NCBI GenBank assembly: GCA_015272515.1
Contig: JACYLN010000051.1
Location: 1 to 37,519 of the forward strand
Reading direction: 5' to 3'
DNA: 37,519 nt
Source: Leptolyngbyaceae cyanobacterium C42_A2020_001
Lineage (GTDB): Bacteria > Cyanobacteriota > Cyanobacteriia > Leptolyngbyales > Leptolyngbyaceae
This document shows, piece by piece, positions 16,414 to 25,200 of the stretch. The notes beneath the pieces are model-generated. The model ran no database searches, was not told the origin of the DNA, and worked only from the letters and a program-made list of their open reading frames with translations. The position numbers were made by a program, and so were the translations under genes. Position 1 is the first letter of the stretch. Each line of letters begins with the position of its first letter.

Positions 16414-17256
16414 ATGCACCATCTCACCGCATTCACTTTGCCCCAGGCAAAGCTCCAGCAGGATGTCATAGTCTCCTACGACAAGTCTGGTAGCGGTCCG
16501 CCGCTGATACTGGTACACGGTAGTTTCAGCGATCACAAGTCCAACTGGGCGTTTGTAAAACCCCTGTTTGAGCAACAGTTTACCGTTTACGCGATCGCTC
16601 GTCGCGGGCGAGGTGAAACAGCCGCAACGAGCGGTCACAGTCTCGATGATGAGAGCCGGGATGTGGTGGCATTGATGCAAGCAATTGACGAACCTGTTTT
16701 TCTGCTGGGTCACTCTTACGGTGCTCAAGTTGCACTGACGGCGGCCGCCCAAGTTCCCAATCGCGTCAGCAAACTGGTGCTTTATGAGGCCCCCTATCCC
16801 CAGACGATCAGCGAGGATGCCTTGACCCAGTTGAACAGACTGGCGCAGGCGGAGCAATGGGAAAAGTTTGCCGCAGCCTTTTTCCGTGACATGCTGCTTG
16901 TTCCGGTTGAAGCGCTCGATGAACTAAAGACGACCGAGGATTGGCGGGCGATCGTCGCTGATGCGAAGGCATCACTAGCGGATATACAGGCGCTAATCAG
17001 ATATGACTTCAAAGTCGATCGCTTTTGCAATCTGCAAATCCCAGTGTTACTCCAGATTGGCACTGCTAGCCCTCGCGACCTTTATATCACCGATGCACTT
17101 GCCGCCGTTCTTCCGAATGCCTGCATTGAGGCTCTACCAGATCAGGCGCATGAAGGTATGACCACTGCACCTGAAATGTATGCCGAAGTGGTTTCTCGCT
17201 TTTTGCTTGGAACCCACATGCCGCACTTTAACCCTTCGACCACTCTCAGCAGATGA
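16414..17256 (+). CDS. Alpha/beta-hydrolase fold protein
   Basis: The protein has 280 residues with the typical fold markers. LILVHGSFSDH near residue 30 is the oxyanion-hole HG, GHSYGAQ has nucleophile S101, an acidic residue lies in the later strands, and H246 is in LPDQAHEGM. These would form a Ser-His-Asp hydrolase (esterase, lactonase or related). There is no signal peptide, so it is cytoplasmic. GGAGG lies 7 bases before the ATG at 16414. The 68-base gap to the methyltransferase suggests a shared transcript. The closest informal resemblance is to small-molecule esterases that protect against or mature metabolites. The substrate is unknown. Confidence 0.86.
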   Translation: MHHLTAFTLPQAKLQQDVIVSYDKSGSGPPLILVHGSFSDHKSNWAFVKPLFEQQFTVYAIARRGRGETAATSGHSLDDESRDVVALMQAIDEPVFLLGHSYGAQVALTAAAQVPNRVSKLVLYEAPYPQTISEDALTQLNRLAQAEQWEKFAAAFFRDMLLVPVEALDELKTTEDWRAIVADAKASLADIQALIRYDFKVDRFCNLQIPVLLQIGTASPRDLYITDALAAVLPNACIEALPDQAHEGMTTAPEMYAEVVSRFLLGTHMPHFNPSTTLSR

Positions 17257-17337
17257 AAAGATGAATTGTAGGTTTAACTCTCGATAATGTGACTGAAGAG
17301 GGATAAAGTCCGTAACATTACGCTGAAACGAGGTCTG

Positions 17338-17457
17338 ATGACGCATTCGACTACCCTATGGCAATGGATTCAGCTTGTACAAGAAGGGGGGTGGGTGGTT
17401 CACCGTCGAGACGGGGCACTGGTTATTTATGAGCAAGGCAGCATTGAGGGCGAATGA
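17338..17457 (+). CDS. Possible small protein, 39 residues
   Basis: A short frame (MTHSTTLWQWIQLVQEGGWV, then VHRRDGALVIYEQGSIEGE) begins at an ATG preceded by ACGAGG. It reads with a sensible composition: a Trp-rich helix, then a strand-turn-strand pattern. It follows the hydrolase gene on the same strand and ends just before a hairpin that could terminate transcription from both sides. I do not recognise a family. It may be a real microprotein or the end of a lost gene. Confidence 0.35.
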   Translation: MTHSTTLWQWIQLVQEGGWVVHRRDGALVIYEQGSIEGE

Positions 17458-17470
17458 TTGACATGATCCA

Positions 17471-17503
17471 TTTATTTGGGATGCAGCTACATCCCAAAAT
17501 AAA
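17471..17503. terminator. Bidirectional terminator-like hairpin
   Basis: TTTATTTGGGATG at 17471-17483 pairs, with a one-base bulge, with CATCCCAAAATAAA at 17490-17503 around a CAGCTA loop. A/T-rich outer arms give U-tracts on either strand. It lies between convergent transcripts: the hydrolase/small-ORF end on the plus strand and the response regulator on the minus strand. Confidence 0.6.
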
Positions 17504-17523
17504 CGTTCTTCCTCACAACTTCC

Positions 17524-17991
17524 TCAAACTATTTGCCTAATCTCAAGGCTATAGCCAATCATTGTTTCCATGAAATTCGTTGATGAATATCGGGATGCTG
17601 TCAGCGCCCAACAGTATGCCAGGGCGATCGCTCCGCCTCGACGCAGCAGTGCCTGCACCCGTGCAATTAACTCTTCCGCATCAAAGGGCTTAATCATGTA
17701 ATCATCGGCACCAGCATTTAGCGCGATGGCTTTTTGTCGCCCTTCATTCTGCCCGGCCAAAAGTAAAATCGGCATCTGAAGTTTTTTCGCCCGCAATTGT
17801 TGACAGAGCGTAATGCCATCCATATCAGGTAATACGACATCTAACAGAATTAAGCTGTACTCAAACGCATCTACCATTTGCAGGGCGATCGCACTATTCC
17901 CAGCGATATCAACGACATAGGTATAGCTGGAGAGTAAAAGTTTGAGAGTCTCCGCAACATCTTGATCATCTTCCACAACCAAGATTTTCAT
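17524..17991 (-). CDS. Response regulator receiver protein, output domain lost
   Basis: The 155 residues begin MKILVVEDDQD with a complete receiver domain: the acidic pair near D8/D9, phospho-acceptor D51 in LILLDVVLPDMDG and K101 in YMIKPFDAEEL. The usual Thr/Ser before alpha-4 is A79 (LLLAG). After VQALLRRGG, where OmpR-family proteins continue into a winged helix, only about 35 unrelated residues follow (AIALAYCWALTAS...) before the stop. The DNA-binding domain is therefore missing. It appears to be a decayed OmpR-type regulator that could still act as a stand-alone receiver. No histidine kinase is adjacent; the nearest is the hybrid kinase at 22279. It is divergent from the PAS gene. Confidence 0.8.
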   Translation of the reverse strand: MKILVVEDDQDVAETLKLLLSSYTYVVDIAGNSAIALQMVDAFEYSLILLDVVLPDMDGITLCQQLRAKKLQMPILLLAGQNEGRQKAIALNAGADDYMIKPFDAEELIARVQALLRRGGAIALAYCWALTASRYSSTNFMETMIGYSLEIRQIV

Positions 17992-18375
17992 AGCTATCTC
18001 CTGAGCACGGCTGATCGTGCTAACGATACTTACTACGATAAAGCAATTAAATTGGAAAAGAATTGTTTAGAAATGTTTGGTTTTAAGACCTGATTGAAAC
18101 TGATTTAGTGTTCCTCACAGTTTCTTTACAACTTACATCTAAAACTACAGAAGGAGTTAGATGTTTGTTTCTTTAGTCCCCAGAGCAAATGATCAGACTC
18201 CCAAAGACCTTCTTCTCTACACTCTCCTCCCATTAGGGAATTCACCCCATCCAGGCTCCCATTCTTACCAGGAGAGAGTAGAGGGATAGGTCGATTCATA
18301 TCCGTTTTAGTGAAGCGTACTCAACAACGCGTTATGAAGTTAATCAGTTTTGTGAGTCGTCATCCGAGGATTAAC
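17992..18375. other. Divergent spacer between response regulator and PAS gene
   Basis: These 384 bases hold no convincing gene apart from possible upstream starts of the PAS frame at 18310 and 18334. An imperfect 14-base inverted repeat, CTCTACACTCTCCT at 18215-18228 and AGGAGAGAGTAGAG at 18270-18283 (one mismatch), could be a leader hairpin or a regulatory site. Promoters for both genes probably lie here. Confidence 0.45.
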
Positions 18376-18912
18376 ATGGTGAATATTTGTGACACTCTTC
18401 GCTTCACCAACCCTTTTCTGCCATCGTCTCAACGCCTCACTGCTGCCTTAAAGCGGTTTCAGGTGGGAGCCACGAGTCTTCGTTCTAGCGTGGTCTATGT
18501 CTATGATTTAGTTGAGCAACAAACTCTTTATTCCAGTGGTTCTGTGGTGGCGCTACTAGGCTTTAACCCTATTGACGTTGAACGCTTGGCTGAGTTGGGG
18601 CTTGCCATGTTAATCCATCCGGATGATTTGCAATCCATTTCAGATTATTTTCAGCAGTTGGTAACCTTGCAGGAAGGCGAAGTGATGGCGATTGATTACC
18701 GAATGCAGCGAGCAGACCGAACCTGGTGCTGGCTGCGATCACAAGAGACGTTATTAGTGCAGGCAGAAAATGAAGTTCCCTTGCAAGTGTTGGGTTTGAT
18801 TCAAGACCTCACTCCAAAATTTACTGCCAAGTTAGAAAAACATTTGATCGACGATCGCGACTTTGAGCCGTACGAATCGCACTTCCTAAAGACGAAATCG
18901 CCGACGCAATGA
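18376..18912 (+). CDS. PAS-domain protein
   Basis: The protein has about 178 residues, and most of it is one PAS fold: VVYVYDLVEQQTLYSS, VVALLGFNP, the MLIHPDDLQSISDYFQQLV helix, DYRMQRADRTWCWLRSQETL and the closing VLGLIQDLTPK. The HPDD and W-x-WL...E patterns are those of PAS_3/PAC sequences. No kinase, cyclase or DNA-binding part is attached, so it would act as a ligand or protein-binding sensor adaptor. The ATG at 18376 has GAGGA 5 bases upstream. A GTG at 18310 or ATG at 18334 would add up to 22 residues with no ribosome-binding site. It is divergent from the truncated receiver, which is a possible partner. Confidence 0.78.
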   Translation: MVNICDTLRFTNPFLPSSQRLTAALKRFQVGATSLRSSVVYVYDLVEQQTLYSSGSVVALLGFNPIDVERLAELGLAMLIHPDDLQSISDYFQQLVTLQEGEVMAIDYRMQRADRTWCWLRSQETLLVQAENEVPLQVLGLIQDLTPKFTAKLEKHLIDDRDFEPYESHFLKTKSPTQ

Positions 18913-19042
18913 ATCATTCAAAATGTAAAATTTAAAGTAGCAAAGCCTGACTGGCAAGCATTTTTAATTAATTCTCCTTCCTAAGCAGGGCGATCTCAGT
19001 TTTTAAGTAAGCTGTAATCATGCTTGTCAACTGGAGAATGCT

Positions 19043-20080
19043 GTGATTCCCATCTCGCTGACTCAGCCCTCAAATTTCATACGGTTCAAACCGTTTGCTC
19101 CAGTAGCGGGAGTGCTGCTGGCACTGCTGTTAGGGGGCATACTCCTACTGCTAAATGGCACCAATCCCATCCAGGCATATCAGACGTTATGGATAGGAGC
19201 CTTCGGTGGCCCACAGCAGCTAACCGAAACTCTGCTGAAAGCCACTCCGCTGTTAATCATTGCTCTGGGGCTAACGGTAGCGTTTCGGGCACGCGTTTGG
19301 AACATTGGTGCTGAAGGACAATATTACATTGGGGCAATGTCTGGTAGCTTGGTTGCCCTGGCTCTGCCGAATCTGCCTGCTGGATTGCTGCTGCCATTGA
19401 TGCTGCTTGCAGGAGTGGTGGGAGGTGCGGCATGGAGCGCGATCGCTGGATTTTTGCACCTCCAGCGCGGCATGAATTTAATCATCTGCACCTTAATGCT
19501 AAACTACATCGGAATTTTGCTGGTGCAGTACCTGGCACGGGTGCCGCTGCGTCAACCGGATGGCTTTCTACCAGAATCAGCACAGTTCAGCCTCAATGCT
19601 CAAATTCCCACACTGCCTGGAACACGCTTGCACTGGGGCGTAGTGCTGGCATTTGCTCTGGTTGGTGTGGTTTATTTTTTACTCTGGCGAACAGCATGGG
19701 GGTTTCAACTGCGGGCAGTGGGATCTCGTCTCAGCGTCGCCCGTTGTGCTGGAATTAACACCAGCCGTAGTATTCTCAGTGCTTTGGTATTTAGTGGCGC
19801 GTTAGCTGGATTGGCGGGCATTTTAGAAGTGAGCTACACCTACACCCGCCTCAAAGCCGATATTTCTGAAAGCTACGGCTTTAGCGGAATTTTGGTGGCA
19901 CTGTTAGGGCAACTTCATCCTGTGGGCGTTTTGGTAGCCGCGTTACTATTTTCGGCACTGATGGTTGGGGCACAATCATTAAACGTGGTGCTGCAAATTC
20001 CAGCATCGGTGGCGCAAGTGATTCAAGCGCTGCTAGTGTTGTTGGTGCTGGCGGGTAACGCGATCGCGCAACAGGAGTAG
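19043..20080 (+). CDS. ABC transporter permease, BmpA/nucleoside type (first subunit)
   Basis: This is a 345-residue polytopic membrane protein of the BPD_transp_2 class. Hydrophobic segments recur along its length (VAGVLLALLLGGILLLL, ATPLLIIALGLTVAF, LLLPLMLLAGVVGGAA and more, about 9-10 in all). FRARVWNIGAEGQYYIGA and GLAGILEVSYTYTRLKADIS are typical of the larger permease of purine-nucleoside importers such as Bacillus YufP. The GTG at 19043 has CTGGAGAA 4 bases upstream. It is followed after 8 bases by the second permease. The ATPase and the BmpA-like lipoprotein that should complete the importer are absent from the window. Nucleoside or related heterocycle uptake is a family-level inference. 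Confidence 0.88.
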   Translation: MIPISLTQPSNFIRFKPFAPVAGVLLALLLGGILLLLNGTNPIQAYQTLWIGAFGGPQQLTETLLKATPLLIIALGLTVAFRARVWNIGAEGQYYIGAMSGSLVALALPNLPAGLLLPLMLLAGVVGGAAWSAIAGFLHLQRGMNLIICTLMLNYIGILLVQYLARVPLRQPDGFLPESAQFSLNAQIPTLPGTRLHWGVVLAFALVGVVYFLLWRTAWGFQLRAVGSRLSVARCAGINTSRSILSALVFSGALAGLAGILEVSYTYTRLKADISESYGFSGILVALLGQLHPVGVLVAALLFSALMVGAQSLNVVLQIPASVAQVIQALLVLLVLAGNAIAQQE

Positions 20081-20088
20081 TAGATTGG

Positions 20089-21057
20089 ATGCCGTGGGAG
20101 CAAATTTTAACCTGGAGTTTTTTGATTGCCCTGATCTCAGCCGGAATTCGGCTGGCAGTGCCCGTACTGCTGGCAGTTTTGGGTGAAATTATTACAGAAT
20201 CTGCTGGTGTGCTGAACCTGGGATTGGAAGGGATCATGCTGGTGGGTGGCTTGGCAGGCTTCGCTGCTACCTATGCCGCTGAAAAAATTCTGAATTTGCC
20301 AGAATTGGCAGCATGGATTGGGTTAGGCGTTGGCAGTTTGGCAGGGGCCGCAATGGGGCTGATTACAGCAGTGCTAACCGTCAGCTTGCGCGCTGACCAG
20401 GTGGTAACGGGTATCACGCTGGTAATTTTAGGACAAGGATTGACCGACTACCTGTATCGACGGCAATTTGGGTCTGCTGGAACACGAGTTACAGGCATGG
20501 ATGAATGGGCAATTCCAGGCTTATCAAATATTCCGGTAGTGGGCGAGATTTTCTTCAATCAAACCGTAATGGTGTATGTCACTGGACTTCTGGTGTTTGT
20601 TTGCTGGTTTCTATTATTCCGTACTCACTGGGGCTTAGATTTGCGCTCCGTTGGAGAAAATCCGGCGGCAGCAGATACCTCTGGTTTGAATGTAACGCGG
20701 ATTCGCTACACGGCAGTGTTGCTTGGTTCGGCAATGGCAGGATTGGGAGGAGCAGTGCTGACGGTGGTGCAGCTCAATATTTTTAGAGAAGGGATTGTGG
20801 CGGGTCGCGGTTGGATTGCGATCGCCCTTGTCTTTTTCTCTCGCTGGCAACCGCTGTGGGCGTTAGTGGGGGCACTCTTGTTTGGCGTAGCAGATGCTCT
20901 ACAATACCGAATTCAAGCGTTAGGGTCGAAAGATATTCCCTACGAGTTTCTGCTAATGTTGCCCTACGTGCTAACGCTGATGGTGTTATTGCAAAGTTCT
21001 GCCCGGAGTGAAGCTCCTGCTCAATTGGGCATTCCGTACCATAAAGGTGATCGCTAA
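20089..21057 (+). CDS. ABC transporter permease, BmpA/nucleoside type (second subunit)
   Basis: This 322-residue membrane protein is homologous to YufQ-type permeases. An N-terminal segment is followed by the family hallmark ITESAGVLNLGLEGIMLVGG, then repeated hydrophobic spans, GLDLRSVGENPAAADTSGLN (the cytoplasmic coupling loop) and GRGWIAIALVFFSRW. It pairs with the preceding permease to form the membrane channel. The ATG at 20089 lies 8 bases after the previous stop, so the two are one transcript. The Rieske oxygenase gene begins 24 bases after its stop and is probably cotranscribed, linking import to oxidation of the imported ring compound. That link is inference. Confidence 0.88.
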   Translation: MPWEQILTWSFLIALISAGIRLAVPVLLAVLGEIITESAGVLNLGLEGIMLVGGLAGFAATYAAEKILNLPELAAWIGLGVGSLAGAAMGLITAVLTVSLRADQVVTGITLVILGQGLTDYLYRRQFGSAGTRVTGMDEWAIPGLSNIPVVGEIFFNQTVMVYVTGLLVFVCWFLLFRTHWGLDLRSVGENPAAADTSGLNVTRIRYTAVLLGSAMAGLGGAVLTVVQLNIFREGIVAGRGWIAIALVFFSRWQPLWALVGALLFGVADALQYRIQALGSKDIPYEFLLMLPYVLTLMVLLQSSARSEAPAQLGIPYHKGDR

Positions 21058-21081
21058 CCCTGTTACTTTGGAGTCTCTGTA

Positions 21082-22134
21082 ATGGTTTCGCAATCGAACT
21101 TGGTTTCCGTCAATGTCGCCAATGGGAAAGGGGGCGATCGCAAATTGCTCAACGATTGGCACGTCGTTGCAAAAGCCGCAGATTTGCGTCCCAATAGCCT
21201 AGTGAAGGTGCGTCTGTTAGAGAAAGATCTGGTGCTGTGGCGCGGCGAATGTGGAGCAGTGTGTGCCTGGGAAGATCGTTGCCCGCATCGCAGTGTGCGG
21301 CTCTCCTATGGGCAGATTGTGGAAAACACGCTGGTTTGCTCGTATCACGGTTTGGCGTATGACACGCAGGGGCAGTGTGTGAAAGTGCCAGCTCATCCAA
21401 ACTACACCCCCCCCAAACAGGCGTGCGTTCGCACATTTCAGGCACAGGAGCGCTACGACTTAATCTACGTGTGTTTGGGTGAGCCAGAACAAGATATCGT
21501 CGTGTTCCCTGAGTGGGATGATCCTACCTACCGCTGTTATTTAACAGGTCCATACCATATCCGCTCCAACGGACTGCGGGCGATCGAGAACTTTTTGGAT
21601 GTGGCTCACTTTCCTTTCATCCATGAAGGGATTTTGGGAGATCCCGACAAGCCAGAAATTGAGGACTACGAGGTGACCATTGACGAAAACGGTGTGTTTG
21701 CTCATAACATTCGCGTTTGGCAGCCTGATCCCTATGGCACCGGAAAAGGAGATTACGTTAGTTATGACTACTGGGCGTTTCGTCCCCTTACCGCCTATTT
21801 GCGGAAATATAGCCCATCTGGGGAATGTTTAACGTTGCTCTACCACGTTGCGCCCGTCAGTGAAAGCGAATGCGTGAGCTGGATGAGCGGAGCACTGAAC
21901 TATGCACACGACATTTCAGAAGCTGAAATTAAGGCATTTCAAGACAAAATCGTTCTACAGGATTTGAATAATCTGGAATCTCACAACCCCCAGTGTGTCC
22001 CCCTGGATGGCAATCTGGAGTTTCATCTTCCCAGCGATCGCGCTTCTTTGATGTATCGCAAATGGTTGAAACAACAAGGCGTTACTTACGGCGCAAGCGT
22101 TACAACATCAATCTCGGATTCATCATGCCCATAA
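21082..22134 (+). CDS. Rieske [2Fe-2S] aromatic ring-hydroxylating oxygenase-like protein
   Basis: This is a 350-residue non-haem iron oxygenase subunit. The Rieske ligands are C67-P-H69 (RCPHRSVRLSYG) and C86-S-Y-H89 (VCSYHGLAYD). The mononuclear iron site is seen in NFLDVAHFPFIHEGILGD, with N170, D173, H176 and H181. The spacing and size fit the oxygenase component of mono-component Rieske systems (VanA/PaO-like), which need a separate reductase. None is encoded nearby. GGAG lies about 10 bases before the ATG at 21082. It follows two nucleoside-type permeases closely, which suggests a purine, pyrimidine or similar heterocycle as substrate. Other aromatic or N-methyl substrates are equally possible. 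Confidence 0.87.
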   Translation: MVSQSNLVSVNVANGKGGDRKLLNDWHVVAKAADLRPNSLVKVRLLEKDLVLWRGECGAVCAWEDRCPHRSVRLSYGQIVENTLVCSYHGLAYDTQGQCVKVPAHPNYTPPKQACVRTFQAQERYDLIYVCLGEPEQDIVVFPEWDDPTYRCYLTGPYHIRSNGLRAIENFLDVAHFPFIHEGILGDPDKPEIEDYEVTIDENGVFAHNIRVWQPDPYGTGKGDYVSYDYWAFRPLTAYLRKYSPSGECLTLLYHVAPVSESECVSWMSGALNYAHDISEAEIKAFQDKIVLQDLNNLESHNPQCVPLDGNLEFHLPSDRASLMYRKWLKQQGVTYGASVTTSISDSSCP

Positions 22135-22278
22135 ATCATGGTCTATAACAAGTCTTTATTCCACTTATTAGTTTTGCGTCTGCTAACCAGGATCTTGCGG
22201 TGTGTTTGCTTGCTAGAGCACTCTTTGGGGAACTCTAAGCTTTGGTGAAATGCTCAACTTTGCACAGCCCATACTCTC

Positions 22279-25200
22279 ATGATCACACTTGCAGGCTATC
22301 AAATTGCAGAGAAGATTTATGAAAGCTCTAAAACGATAGTGTACCGAGGGCGACGGCAGGAAGATGCTGTTCCTGTTGTGATTAAAGTCCTCAAGAACGA
22401 GTTTCCTACACTGAGAGAGCTGGCAATCTTTCGCAATCAATACAATCTCACCAGAGACCTGAACCTGCCCTCGGTAGTTCAAGCCTACAGTCTGGAACCC
22501 TGCCGCAATGGGCTGGCGCTGGTCATGGAGGATTTTGAGGCTCACTCCCTGAAAACTCAACTTGAGGAGCAATCACTTGATCTGGATCAATTTTTTGCGA
22601 TCGCCCTACAAATTACTCAAGCCCTTGCCGATCTGCACCAGCATCGAATCGTTCACAAAGATATTAAACCAGCCAACCTGTTGCTGAATCCCCAAACTGG
22701 GTTAGTCAAAATCACCGACTTTAGCATTGCCTCCATTCTGCCAAAGGAAAATCCAGTTCTTAGCAGCCCTGATGCACTGGAAGGCACCTTATCGTATATG
22801 TCGCCCGAACAAACAGGACGCATGAATCGCGGCATCGATTATCGCACTGACTTCTACTCTCTGGGCATAACTTTTTACCAACTGCTGACACAACAGCTTC
22901 CGTTTCAAAGTGACGATCCATTAGAACTGGTTCATTGTCACATTGCTCGCACTCCCGTTTCACCCAGTGTGCTCAATCCCACTATTCCATCTGTTGTTTC
23001 GAGTATTGTGCTCAAACTGATGGCGAAAATGGCAGAAGACCGCTACCAGAGCGCACTTGGCTTGAAGCATGACCTGGAACAATGTCAGCAACAGTGGCAG
23101 GCAGGGCAAACGATTCACCCCTTTCCATTGGGGCAAAAAGACTGGTGCGATCGCTGCCAAATTCCCGAAAAACTCTACGGACGAGAGTCCGAGTTAGCCA
23201 CCTTACTCGCAACCTTTGAGCGTGTTGCCGGGGCGGGCAGCCGAGAACTAATGCTCATCTCTGGCTACTCTGGGATTGGCAAATCTGCCCTGGTGCAAGA
23301 GATTTATAAACCCCTGTGCACGATGCGAACCAGTGAAGGCACCCGACGCCAACAGGGGTATTTCATCAGTGGCAAGTTCGATCAACTGCAACGAAACGTT
23401 CCCTACTCAGCGATCGTTCATGCATTTCAATCTCTGATCCGGCAACTTCTAACCGAAAATACGGTTCAACTCAATCAGTGGCGCGACAAGTTGCTGGCAG
23501 CTCTCGGCACCAACGGGCAACTCATTGTAGATGTCATTCCCGAAATTGAACTGATTATTGGGAAGCAGCCCGCCGTCAAAAAACTCGCACCATCAGAAGC
23601 GCAAAACCGCTTTGATGTTATATTTCAAAACTTTGTGCGGGTATTTTGCCAGCAGGCGCACCCACTCGTCATTTTTCTAGATGATTTGCAATGGGCAGAT
23701 TCTGCCACGCTGCGGCTGATTAAATTAATGCTCATCGACCAGCAAACCCAGTATTTGTTTTTAATAGGAGCTTACCGCAGCAACGAAGTTACCTCCGCCC
23801 ATCCTCTCATCTTAATGCTAGAGGAATTACAAAAGCGTGCTATTAGTCTTAACCAAATCACCCTTGCTCCACTTACACTTGCACACGTTATTGACCTGAT
23901 TTCTGACACCCTGCATCACGATGAACAAACAGTTCAACCATTAGCAGAACTAGTGTTGGATAAAACCGCAGGAAACCCATTTTTCATCAATGAGTTTCTT
24001 AAAACACTGCATCAAGAGAACTTACTAACTTTCAACTCTGCGAGCCAACAATGGCAATGGAACATTGCTGACATTAAGGCAATGGACATCACGGACAATG
24101 TGGTGGAGTTGATGGTTCGCAAATTGAGAAAATTACCAGACTCAACTCGCCAGCTTCTGCAAATTGCTGCCTGCATTGGCAACCGCTTTGATCTCAAAAC
24201 ATTGGCGATCGCTCATGCCAGCACCTTATATGAACTTGCTCAGATACTGTTGCCAGCCACTCAGGCAGGGCTGATTTCAGCCACCTCAAAGCCAGAAGTG
24301 ATTCAAACAGAAGCCGCCAATTATCATCTAGTTGCCATCCATTATAAATTCCTCCACGATCGCATCCAGCAGGCAGCCTATGTTTTGATTGACGCAACTC
24401 AACGGCAAGCTGTGCATCTGCAAATTGGGCAACTGTTGCTAAAACAATTTGATGCATCTCAACGCAATGAGCGCATTTTTGAATTGCTCAAGCATCTGAA
24501 CTTAGGTCGAGAGCTAATATCCAGTTGCGTTGAGCGAGATGAACTCGCTAAATTGAACCTGGTCGCCGGGAAAAAGGCAAAGTCTGCTACCGCTTATATG
24601 GCAGCAAAAGAGTATTTTCAAGAAGCTGAGAAAAACTTAGTTGGAAATATCTGGCTAGACAACTATGAATTAGCAATCACACTTTATAAAGAACAAGCGG
24701 AAATTGAATATCTCACAGGTGACTTAGGTCAATCAGAAAAACGAATTCGACAGATCCTAATCCATGCTAAATCATCGATAGAAAAAGCAAAAGTTCATCG
24801 TCTATTAATTGTCATTTATACTCTGCAAGGGCGTTATCAAGATGCCATTGCAGCCGCACGAGAAGGACTGACCCTGGTTGGTATTGATGTTCCAGAGACA
24901 AACCTGCAAGCAGCACTGGATGCAGAAATGAGTCAAGCAGTTCAGCAGTTAGCAAACCGCTCGATCGCCTCCCTGCTGGATACTCCCAAAATTACCCAAC
25001 CAGAAAAAAAGGTAGCCATTGAATTATTAATGTACGCGGGGTCGCCAACCTACATTTCTGATCAGGCACTCTGGCGAGTCATGAACATGAAGCTCGTGAA
25101 CTTTTCACTGCAACATGGCCATCGTTCGGAATCAGCTCATGGTTACGCCAACTACGGGCTTCTACTGGGTTCGCTTCAGCAAGACTATCATACAGGTTAT

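Noticed and set aside
19024-19314. Overlapping frame at the start of the permease gene
   Set aside because: It is out of frame with the clearly hydrophobic permease and has no domain. It is a shadow frame.
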